From assembly GCA_016286055.1 (NCBI GenBank), contig JAEERW010000006.1:1-64000 (forward strand): DNA of 64,000 nucleotides, written 5' to 3'. The translations under genes and the position numbers were made by a program. The DNA is from Bacteroidales bacterium (GTDB lineage Bacteria; Bacteroidota; Bacteroidia; Bacteroidales; UBA3824). Every line of letters starts with the position of its first letter. Positions within the stretch are counted from its first letter, which is position 1. Below, piece by piece: positions 26,809 to 34,203 of the stretch. The notes under the pieces were generated by a model. It searched no databases, was not told the origin of the DNA, and worked only from the letters and a program-made list of their open reading frames with translations.

Positions 26809-27981
26809 ATGGAAAAACTTTGGAACAACAACTATGTCAAGGTAATGGTGGCAAATTTTACTATGTCGTTTGCCTTTTACCTGTTAACTCCGCTGTTGCC
26901 TATCTATTTGGCAGAAAACTTTGCCGCACCTAAGGACACTATCGGTCTCGTGCTCTCGGGGTATAGCATTACTGCATTGATTATTAGGCCGTTTAGCGGA
27001 TATATGGTTGATAGTTTCAACCGCAAAAAAGTGCTTTTGTCGTGCCTGTTTTTCTATTTTATATTGTTCGGAGGATATTTGGCGGCAACAAGTCTTGCTG
27101 TGTTTGCCGTAATACGCACCATCCACGGCGGTCCTTTTGGGGCGGCAACGGTTGCCAACAGCACAGTGGCTATCGACGTGCTGCCATCGTCAAGACGTAA
27201 CGAAGGTATTGGCTTTTACGGACTTAGCAATAATGTTGCCACCGCAATTGCACCCACTGTGGGCATAATGATTTACGAAGGCACTCACAATTTCAACATA
27301 CTCTTTTTGCTTGCTCTTGCAATAGCGGCGGTTGGTCTTGTGGTCGATAGCCGTGTAAAAATCCCTGAAAAAGAGATAATTAGAAACAAGTCGAAACTCT
27401 CCTTAGACCGTTTCTTCTTGCTTAAAGGCGTGATACTTGCCATCAATATGCTTGGATTCGGATTCTGCTACGGCGTATTGAGCAATTATTTAGCCATTTA
27501 CGGCAAAGAAACTCTCGGCATAACGGGCGGCACGGGCGTATATTTTATGCTGCTATCAATTGGACTGATACTTTCGCGAATGCAAGGCGCAAAGGCTCTG
27601 CGCGAGGGCAAGTTGACTCGCAACGCCGCCGAAGGCATAATTCTCTCTACCATTGGTTACACCATTTTTGTGGCTGGCGGCAGTATGTGGACGTATTACG
27701 GCTCGGCTATCCTAATTGGCTTGGGCAACGGACATATGTGGCCTGCGTTTCAAAATATGATGGTAAACCTTGCCCACAACAATCAGCGCGGCACTGCCAA
27801 CAGTACCCTAATGACCTCGTGGGATTTGGGAGTGGGTCTTGGAATCCTCGCCGGCGGATTTGTGGCAGAGCATTTTGGCTATGCCTCAGCCTTTTGGACA
27901 GTGTCTGCCATCCACGTAGCCTCGGCAGTGATGTATTTTGTGCTAACACGGGGCAATTTTGAGAGGAATAAGTTGAGGTGA
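26809..27981 (+). CDS. Major facilitator superfamily transporter
   Basis: A 390-residue, about 12-helix inner-membrane transporter. The loop between helices 2 and 3 carries an MFS A-like motif (GYMVDSFNRKKVLL) and helix 4 begins RTIHGGPFGAA. It resembles DHA1-type efflux proteins, but neither substrate nor direction can be inferred. The ATG at 26809 is favoured because the longer frame starts in the terminator hairpin. Confidence 0.88.
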   Translation: MEKLWNNNYVKVMVANFTMSFAFYLLTPLLPIYLAENFAAPKDTIGLVLSGYSITALIIRPFSGYMVDSFNRKKVLLSCLFFYFILFGGYLAATSLAVFAVIRTIHGGPFGAATVANSTVAIDVLPSSRRNEGIGFYGLSNNVATAIAPTVGIMIYEGTHNFNILFLLALAIAAVGLVVDSRVKIPEKEIIRNKSKLSLDRFFLLKGVILAINMLGFGFCYGVLSNYLAIYGKETLGITGGTGVYFMLLSIGLILSRMQGAKALREGKLTRNAAEGIILSTIGYTIFVAGGSMWTYYGSAILIGLGNGHMWPAFQNMMVNLAHNNQRGTANSTLMTSWDLGVGLGILAGGFVAEHFGYASAFWTVSAIHVASAVMYFVLTRGNFERNKLR

Positions 27982-27986
27982 AAAAA

Positions 27987-28017
27987 GTTGGGTGAAAGGA
28001 TTTTTTTTGTACATTTG
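27987..28017 (+). promoter_or_regulatory. Promoter of the first AAA/PD-(D/E)XK gene
   Basis: GTTG (27987-27990, one change from TTTG), a 19-base spacer and TACATTTG (28010-28017). Confidence 0.65.
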
Positions 28018-28040
28018 CAGAGATAAAACAATTGAGTATT

Positions 28041-29600
28041 ATGGCAAAAGAATTCAACACAGCGGTAACTTGCAACCCTCAACGACACTATATGGTTGAT
28101 GTAACTTCCAAAATGAAAGTTTTTGAGAGGTTAATCAATTCGGGAAAGTATTTCACCATCACCTATGCCCGTCAGTTTGGCAAGTCCACATCGCTCAATT
28201 GGATTCTTCACAATATGTCGGACAATTATTTGGTGATACCTATAAGTTTTGAAAGTTCGGCATCCGAAGATTGGAATTCTACTGACAATTTTTGCAAGTA
28301 TTTTTGCAAAAAAATTATTGAACCTCTTGGTAAAATATCTGATTACCAATCGTTTTGGATTGATGTTACAAATACAGAAAAACTCGATTATGATATATTA
28401 GCATCAAAAATCACCGAATTTTGCAAACATGTTTCCAAAAAGGTTGTTCTTACAATCGACGAGGTTGATAAAAGCCTTGATAATGAATTGTTTTTGAGAT
28501 TTTTGGCAATGTTGCGCAATATGTATCTCGACCGGGAAAAATTCAACGACAACAATTACACTTTTTGGTCGGTGGTGCTTGCGGGAGTATACGATGTTAA
28601 AAGTATGAAGATCAAAATCCGTCCTGATGAGGAGCATAAATTCAATTCGCCGTGGAACGTTGCCGCCGAATATGAACTCGATATGACATTTAATCCTCAG
28701 GAAATAAGCACAATGCTTGCCGACTACGAAAACGACCATCATATTGGGTTCAACATTATGGAGATTTCGGAAGAAATTTACAAATATACCTCTGGCTATC
28801 CTGTTTTGGTAAGCCGTGTTTGCAAGTTGATTGACGAAAGTTTAAACCAAGAATGGACGAAAGAGGGCGTGCTGAAAGCGGTAAAGAAAATAACAAAAGA
28901 CACAAATTCTACCATACTTCAAACCTTGACGCAAAATATTGAGAATTATCCCGATTTAAAAAGGCTTTTGAGAGCCATTTCGTTGGAAAATTTTCACATC
29001 AACTACTATGCTAAGAATTTCCCTATCGAATTAGGCAGAACGTTTGCATTCCTAAGACCAAACGAACACTCGCAGGCGCAAATTCACAACTTGATTTTTC
29101 AGCAAGTGCTTTATGATTATTTTATTGCTGAAAATCAAATTAATTCGTTGCAACAGCCTGCACCCTTTGGAGTGTTTGTTGACAAAAAAGGCGACTTGAA
29201 TATGCCGATGATTATCAACCGTTTCAAAGATTTAGTATCTCAAAAGCACAGCAAAGAGGACAATTTTTTGGAACGCGAAGGCCGTTTTATGTTCATCTGT
29301 TTCTTAAAACCGATTATCAACGGCACAGGTTTTTATTATAGCGAACCCGAAAACGACGACTCATCGCGTATGGATTTGGTAGTTACCTACAACCGCAAAG
29401 AATATATTATAGAACTAAAAATATGGCACGGCACCGAATACGAAATTTCGGGACGTGAGCAACTTTCCGAATACCTCACTACCCGCAACCTCTCCGAAGG
29501 ATACCTTGTAACATTCTCATTCTTAAAGAATAAAGTAGTCCAACCCAAACCCGAATGGATTGAATACGACGGAAAGAGGATTTATGAAGCGGTGGTGTGA
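28041..29600 (+). CDS. AAA-ATPase-like protein with C-terminal PD-(D/E)XK nuclease domain (type 1)
   Basis: A 519-residue cytosolic protein. The N-terminal ATPase region has a Walker A-like TYARQFGKST (41-50) and Walker B VLTIDEVDKS (near 137); it resembles the AAA_35 group. The C-terminal domain carries a complete nuclease core: D445 (RMDLVV) followed by E458-L-K460 (IIELKIW), a classic D-x12-ExK arrangement, then a GREQLSEYL helix. Members of these families are abundant in gut and host-associated Bacteroidota; their role is unproven, with defence or mobile-element control often suspected. A second protein of the same plan follows immediately, with little sequence in common. Confidence 0.85.
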   Translation: MAKEFNTAVTCNPQRHYMVDVTSKMKVFERLINSGKYFTITYARQFGKSTSLNWILHNMSDNYLVIPISFESSASEDWNSTDNFCKYFCKKIIEPLGKISDYQSFWIDVTNTEKLDYDILASKITEFCKHVSKKVVLTIDEVDKSLDNELFLRFLAMLRNMYLDREKFNDNNYTFWSVVLAGVYDVKSMKIKIRPDEEHKFNSPWNVAAEYELDMTFNPQEISTMLADYENDHHIGFNIMEISEEIYKYTSGYPVLVSRVCKLIDESLNQEWTKEGVLKAVKKITKDTNSTILQTLTQNIENYPDLKRLLRAISLENFHINYYAKNFPIELGRTFAFLRPNEHSQAQIHNLIFQQVLYDYFIAENQINSLQQPAPFGVFVDKKGDLNMPMIINRFKDLVSQKHSKEDNFLEREGRFMFICFLKPIINGTGFYYSEPENDDSSRMDLVVTYNRKEYIIELKIWHGTEYEISGREQLSEYLTTRNLSEGYLVTFSFLKNKVVQPKPEWIEYDGKRIYEAVV

Positions 29601-29619
29601 AGGGAATGGGTAAATTCTG

Positions 29620-29650
29620 TTTGCGATTTAAAACAATTATTTTATCTTTG
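29620..29650 (+). promoter_or_regulatory. Promoter of the second AAA/PD-(D/E)XK gene
   Basis: TTTG (29620-29623), a 19-base spacer and TATCTTTG (29643-29650). Having its own promoter argues that the two ATPase genes are not one operon. Confidence 0.75.
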
Positions 29651-29672
29651 CAATGATTAAAACTTGCATACT

Positions 29673-31226
29673 ATGACAGAGCGCAGATACCCCTCAGGAA
29701 TACAGACATTTAAGGATATTATTGAAGGTGGATACTTCTATGTAGACAAAACCAAATATGTGTACGATTTGGCGCATTGGGCTAAGTATTATTTCCTTTT
29801 ACGTCCGCGTAGATTTGGAAAGTCGGTGTTGGTGAGTACTTTAAAATCGTATTTTGAGGGGCAGAAAGACCTTTTTGCGGGGCTCGATATTGCAAAACTC
29901 GAAACCGAATGGACTCAATACCCTGTTATTCATTTGGATTTTTCGGGTGGTGATTTCAGTACCCTGAAAGTGATTAACGACACTATTAACAAGCGTTTAT
30001 CAAAATATGAAATTATATATCACTGCGCCGGAAACGAATCTCTTTCTTATAATATTCGACTACAAAATATCATAGAAGCCGCCAAACAACAGAGTGGTAA
30101 AAATGTGGTGGTTTTGATCGACGAGTACGATGCTCCTATGTTAGAACATATTGATAATGAGGAACGTCAACGTGAAGTTCGTAGTATTATGCAAAATGTC
30201 TATTCTCCGTTGAAGCAATGTGATTCTGACCTTAGGTTTGTGTTTATCACCGGCGTTACTAAGTATTCCCAGATGTCGATATTTTCGAAACTCAACAACT
30301 TGACAACAATCAGTATGTTGCCAAGATTCGAGGCTATTTGCGGATTCACGAAAGATGAGATCCTTACTCAGATGCGTCCTGATGTTGAAAACTTTGCGGA
30401 GGCACTCGGCAAAACTTACGAAGAAACGCTTGATGCAATACAACAAAAATACGATGGCTATCATTTTACCAAAAAAATGACCGATTTGTACAATCCATTT
30501 AGCCTTGTTAATGCTTTTATGGCTGGACAGTTGAATGACTATTGGTTTAACTCCGGCACTCCTTCGTTTTTAGTGAAGATGATGTCGCAGTATAATATGA
30601 ACATGTATAATTTTGAAAATCAGAATTATAATATCGCTGATTTTGATGTACCTGTTGAACGAATTAACGACCCTGTACCTGTTTTATATCAAAGCGGATA
30701 TTTAACTATTAAGAATTATAATGCTGATTATGACGATTTTACGCTTGGATTCCCTAACGAGGAAGTAAGAACAGGTTTTGCTCGGTCTCTTTTAAAATAT
30801 GCTTACGATTATGCTGCGCCCAACCAACTCGGAAGAGCCTACATTGATTTTCGTCGTTATGGCGATGTGGATAAATTTGTAAATGCATTGAAAATCTTTT
30901 TTGCTGGATTTCCATATTCGCTCAATAATATGAACGAAAAACATTATCACGCAATACTTTACACCGTTTTAACTTCTTTTGGCGCCGACATTACAGCCCA
31001 ACCCGAAACTGCACTTGGTAAATGTGATTTGATTCTTAAAATGCCTCAGACTATTTATGTTATCGAATTGAAATATAAACATTCTGCCGAAACTGCACTT
31101 TACCAAATTGAGAAAAAGGACTATGCCACAGCGTACAAGGGCGATGGTCGCAAGGTTATTAAACTTGCTCTCAATTTTGATGAGGACCAACGGAATATTA
31201 CCGATTACAAAATTGCGGAGTGTTAA
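29673..31226 (+). CDS. AAA-ATPase-like protein with C-terminal PD-(D/E)XK nuclease domain (DUF1703 type)
   Basis: A 517-residue protein of the AAA-ATPase_like / PDDEXK_9 family. It opens with the family hallmark PSGIQTFKDIIEGGYFYVDK, has the Walker A-like RPRRFGKS (44-51), Walker B VVLIDEYDAP, and GVTKYSQMSIFSKLNNL. The C-terminal nuclease has D452 (KCDLIL) and E465-L-K467 (VIELKYK), followed by YQIEKKDYA. The family is often present in many copies in Bacteroidota genomes; proposed links to defence or recombination are untested. Its stop codon overlaps the stop of the convergent serine hydrolase gene. Confidence 0.9.
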   Translation: MTERRYPSGIQTFKDIIEGGYFYVDKTKYVYDLAHWAKYYFLLRPRRFGKSVLVSTLKSYFEGQKDLFAGLDIAKLETEWTQYPVIHLDFSGGDFSTLKVINDTINKRLSKYEIIYHCAGNESLSYNIRLQNIIEAAKQQSGKNVVVLIDEYDAPMLEHIDNEERQREVRSIMQNVYSPLKQCDSDLRFVFITGVTKYSQMSIFSKLNNLTTISMLPRFEAICGFTKDEILTQMRPDVENFAEALGKTYEETLDAIQQKYDGYHFTKKMTDLYNPFSLVNAFMAGQLNDYWFNSGTPSFLVKMMSQYNMNMYNFENQNYNIADFDVPVERINDPVPVLYQSGYLTIKNYNADYDDFTLGFPNEEVRTGFARSLLKYAYDYAAPNQLGRAYIDFRRYGDVDKFVNALKIFFAGFPYSLNNMNEKHYHAILYTVLTSFGADITAQPETALGKCDLILKMPQTIYVIELKYKHSAETALYQIEKKDYATAYKGDGRKVIKLALNFDEDQRNITDYKIAEC

Positions 31227-32422
31227 TGCTCCTTCACCAAAAGATACAATTGATCATGTATTTTTGTCCTCACATCGAGTTTGGAAATCAGGGTGCTGCG
31301 GCAGGGAAAGGTGCTGTTGCAGAGAAAAACTATCAGCAAACCGTTTTCTGGGTCGGCCCAAGTGAATGAGCCTGTAAAACCTGTGTGTCCGAAACTTAGG
31401 CGGCTTGCCATCTTGCTCGGAGTGCCGTTGATGGCTGTGTCGAGAGGGGTTTTGTCAAAAACTAATCCTCGGCGGTTGTCGGGAAATGCCTGCGTGGTAA
31501 ACTTGTCGAGGGTTTCGGGACGGAGATATTGAACCTTGTTGTAACTTCCTTTGTTTAAGTACATTTGCATCAAAACTGCAAGGTCTTGTGCGCGTCCAAA
31601 AAGTCCCGCGTGAGCCGACACTCCGCCCATAAGAGCCGCGCCCTCGTCGTGCACGGTGCCCTGTACAATGGTCTTGCGCCAAATGGTGTCGTTTTCGGTG
31701 GGGGCTATGAGTTCTTTGGGGTAATAGCGCAACGGATTGAAACACAGTTTGATATCGAGCGGACGGTAAAACTCGTCGATGAGGAACTGTTCAAATTCTT
31801 TGTTGTAATACTCTTTTACGAGGGCAGGGTAGAGGTAGAATCCAAGGTCGGAATAGAGGTAATTGCCACGCTCGTTGAGGGGTTGATTGCAGATGGTTTG
31901 ACGTATTTGATTTTGAGCGTTTTCCACGTTGAAATTAGGCGAGTTGAGCAGTTCGTACGAAATGGTTGCGAGTTGTCCTCGGAGGTTGAGCCACGGTTTA
32001 AAACCCGCCTGATGTGCAAGCGCGTCGCCGAGAGTAGCACCGTTAGAGTCGAGGTCGAAATATTCGTTGAGGGGTTTTTCAAGGTCAATCTTGCCGTCTT
32101 GATACATACGCATAAGGCAAGGCGCACCGGCTGCAATTTTGGTGATTGAGGCAAAATCGTAGAAAGTGTTCATACTCACAGGCGTAACGCTGTCGTAATC
32201 AATGTATCCGTAACATTTGTTGATGATGATATGACCGTTTTTGGCGGCAAAAAGTCGGCAACCTGGCATAGCACGCTGATGAATTGCATCGGTGATAATG
32301 CTGTCGATATTTCTCAGGTGCGGTTCGTCGGGCGAAACAAGGCGGTTTTCGAGCGTTGCCACAGGTTTGTTGCATCCCGCAATGGCGAGGATGATTAATA
32401 AGATTGAGGCTAAAAGTTTCAT
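31223..32422 (-). CDS. Lipid-anchored serine hydrolase (class C beta-lactamase / PBP4-like family)
   Basis: A 399-residue protein with a lipoprotein signal (AIAGC, lipid Cys at 17). The catalytic SxxK is SITK (in FASITKIAAG), the second motif is YSDLG (for YxN), and the third is HTGFTGS in place of KTG. This set fits the penicillin-binding/beta-lactamase superfamily enzymes that act on peptidoglycan or as esterases more than true antibiotic beta-lactamases. The start is placed at 32422, just before the signal peptide, 26 bases after the preceding gene, so it is likely the last gene of a three-gene - strand operon starting at 33392. Confidence 0.88.
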   Translation of the reverse strand: MKLLASILLIILAIAGCNKPVATLENRLVSPDEPHLRNIDSIITDAIHQRAMPGCRLFAAKNGHIIINKCYGYIDYDSVTPVSMNTFYDFASITKIAAGAPCLMRMYQDGKIDLEKPLNEYFDLDSNGATLGDALAHQAGFKPWLNLRGQLATISYELLNSPNFNVENAQNQIRQTICNQPLNERGNYLYSDLGFYLYPALVKEYYNKEFEQFLIDEFYRPLDIKLCFNPLRYYPKELIAPTENDTIWRKTIVQGTVHDEGAALMGGVSAHAGLFGRAQDLAVLMQMYLNKGSYNKVQYLRPETLDKFTTQAFPDNRRGLVFDKTPLDTAINGTPSKMASRLSFGHTGFTGSFTWADPENGLLIVFLCNSTFPCRSTLISKLDVRTKIHDQLYLLVKEH

Positions 32423-32448
32423 TATTTGGGAGTTATTATAGTCGGGAA

Positions 32449-32931
32449 CTACAAATTGCAAGATTCCAATGCTGATATATCTACAAGGTTGGAACGGACT
32501 TCAAGAAGGATTTCGTCGGCAGAAACATCGGTGTCGAGCGATTTGATGTAGAGGGTGTCGCCGTTTTTGATGTTTTTGTTTTGATGACGTGTAAAAATGC
32601 CTGCGTGCGATTTTGTGAAAATGTCTCTCGGTTCTACTTCTACATTGACATTCAGCGTAATACCTGCGTAATCTATCCTCATAGCACGTATTTCGCCCAC
32701 ATTCAGCATTGCCCGAATGTATTTGTCGTGACGTTGGTCGGCATAAAAATCAGGGTGGCTTGTTACAAATCCTTTTACATCAGAATCATACGATGGAATG
32801 GCAGGCCGGTTGACCGAGATGTAGGTTTCTCCCCGCCTCAGCAAAAAGGCTGTATGCTGAATATTACCGTCTATAACCCACGCATTGCGCAAAACTCTTG
32901 CAACGCTTTCGGTGTTTGAAATTTCGCTCAT
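32449..32931 (-). CDS. Uncharacterised protein, second member of a coupled pair
   Basis: A 160-residue soluble protein with no signal peptide or membrane segment. Notable stretches are RGETYISVNRPAIPSY near the middle, NVEVEPRDIFTKSHAGIFTR, and an acidic end ADEILLEVRSNLVDISALE. No known domain was recognised. Its ATG overlaps the stop of the upstream gene by four bases (ATGA), so the two are almost certainly co-translated and may form a complex. A toxin-antitoxin or modifier pair is one possible reading, but nothing in the sequence proves it. Confidence 0.75.
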   Translation of the reverse strand: MSEISNTESVARVLRNAWVIDGNIQHTAFLLRRGETYISVNRPAIPSYDSDVKGFVTSHPDFYADQRHDKYIRAMLNVGEIRAMRIDYAGITLNVNVEVEPRDIFTKSHAGIFTRHQNKNIKNGDTLYIKSLDTDVSADEILLEVRSNLVDISALESCNL

Positions 32932-33392
32932 CCAATTTTCCTTAATGTTGTTAAAAATAAGGACGGTGAGAAATCAACGTGGCTTGCAGCCATTTTTTCT
33001 CCGTTTTTCCTTACAAAATACGAAAACTCTTTTGCTCCAAGGCTTACGCAAGCACGTGATTGCTTAGATTGCAAACCTAATGTAGCATTTGAGTCAGGCG
33101 AAATCATCCAATTTTCCCAATCGGAATTGTCTGAAATTAGTAGGACATTTTTGATGTTTTTTAATACATTCTGAGAGATGGGTAACGCGCCTTCACCGTC
33201 CCAATCTTCTTCTAAACGGCTTAACTCTTCAACCGTTGCATAAGCCTTAGCCAAAGCCGGTTCTGTAACCTCTTTTACCAAGCGGCGGCCGACATTTTCC
33301 TTCACTTCCTTAGAAATCGGAATCGAATGAAGGTACATCATCACGTCGTAGTATGTCGGAGAATAGTTTGCTATGTTGCCTGTTAGTGCCAT
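32928..33392 (-). CDS. Uncharacterised protein with an EDWDGEGALPI motif, first member of a coupled pair
   Basis: A 154-residue soluble protein. Its centre has LEEDWDGEGALPISQNVLKN, resembling a recurrent motif (GWDGYGAxPI) seen in small orphan proteins of diverse bacteria that are often the first of two genes. After it come SPDSNATLGLQSK and a strand-rich FSYFVRKNGEK segment. The ATG at 33392 is preferred because a perfect - strand promoter (33419-33450) stands just upstream. The following gene overlaps by ATGA. Function unknown. Confidence 0.75.
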   Translation of the reverse strand: MALTGNIANYSPTYYDVMMYLHSIPISKEVKENVGRRLVKEVTEPALAKAYATVEELSRLEEDWDGEGALPISQNVLKNIKNVLLISDNSDWENWMISPDSNATLGLQSKQSRACVSLGAKEFSYFVRKNGEKMAASHVDFSPSLFLTTLRKIG

Positions 33393-33418
33393 TGTCTTAA
33401 TCCTTTTGGTTATGACTG

Positions 33419-33450
33419 CAAATATAAGATTTTTTTGCCAACGAATCAAA
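33419..33450 (-). promoter_or_regulatory. Promoter of the coupled-pair operon
   Basis: On the - strand: TTTG (33450-33447), 20-base spacer, TATATTTG (33426-33419). It stands back to back with the ClbS-like gene promoter, only four bases away. Confidence 0.8.
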
Positions 33451-33454
33451 TTTT

Positions 33455-33486
33455 TTTGCACAATTCCCAAAATCGTATTATCTTTG
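33455..33486 (+). promoter_or_regulatory. Promoter of the ClbS/DfsB-like gene
   Basis: TTTG (33455-33458), 20-base spacer, TATCTTTG (33479-33486). Divergent from the promoter of the coupled pair, with the -33 elements almost touching. Confidence 0.8.
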
Positions 33487-33513
33487 CTATATGATATTTT
33501 TACACAATCACTT

Positions 33514-34059
33514 ATGTCACGAGCACGAAACAAGGACGATTTGATGAAGGCTGCCGAGGAAAACTATGGCAAACTTATGGATTTGATTGCTAATATGTCT
33601 GAAAACCAAATGAATACACCGTTTGACTTTTCGGGCGACGCAAGCAAGAAAGAGGCGCATTGGGGCAGGGATAAGAATGTCCGCGATGTGCTTGTGCACC
33701 TTTACGAGTGGCATCAGTTGATGATTAAGTTTGTGGAAAACAACACGGGACACGGCTCTGCACCGGTGATTTCGTTTCTGCCGCCCGACTATTCGTGGAA
33801 AACCTATGGCGCTATGAATGTTGAGATTTGGAAACGTCATCAAAACACTCCGCTTATCACCGCCAAGCAACTTCTGCAAGACAGCCACCAAAAGGTGATG
33901 TCTATGGCCGACAAGTTTACCAACGAGGAACTCTTCACCAAAAAGTATTTTCCGTGGACAGGCACCACAGACTTAGGTTCGTACTTCGTCAGCACCACCG
34001 CAAGCCACTACGATTGGGCTATCAAAAAGATAAAATTGCACTGCAAGAAGGTGGGATAA
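33514..34059 (+). CDS. ClbS/DfsB-family four-helix bundle protein (DUF1706)
   Basis: A 181-residue cytosolic protein with the DinB-like four-helix pattern. Recognisable blocks are WGRDKNVRDVLVHLYEWHQLMIKFV and YFPWTGTTDLGSYFVSTTASHYDWA, which are typical of ClbS/DfsB. ClbS protects the colibactin producer by opening its cyclopropane warhead, and DfsB is a related hydrolase; most homologues, including those in Bacteroidota, have no known substrate. The start at 33514 fits the promoter. It is transcribed divergently from the uncharacterised pair. Confidence 0.85.
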   Translation: MSRARNKDDLMKAAEENYGKLMDLIANMSENQMNTPFDFSGDASKKEAHWGRDKNVRDVLVHLYEWHQLMIKFVENNTGHGSAPVISFLPPDYSWKTYGAMNVEIWKRHQNTPLITAKQLLQDSHQKVMSMADKFTNEELFTKKYFPWTGTTDLGSYFVSTTASHYDWAIKKIKLHCKKVG

Positions 34060-34203
34060 AGGGAAGGGCATTTTTGTGCACATTTCATTTTATCCAATAT
34101 GTAAGGGATGTTGATTGTCAGGTTGAAAGTATACTTGATAAATGATGAATTGACGGTTTTTGCAACACCAAGTTACTGAGAAAAGTATCAACCAAGTAAA
34201 CCC

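Noticed and set aside
31565..32149. A 194-codon + strand frame opposite the serine hydrolase gene
   Set aside because: The - strand hydrolase has all three catalytic motifs and a lipobox; the + strand frame has none.
31223..32422. Antibiotic-resistance class C beta-lactamase
   Set aside because: The third motif is HTG with a GFTGS context and the protein is a lipoprotein; this fits peptidoglycan-related or esterase serine hydrolases better than a resistance enzyme.
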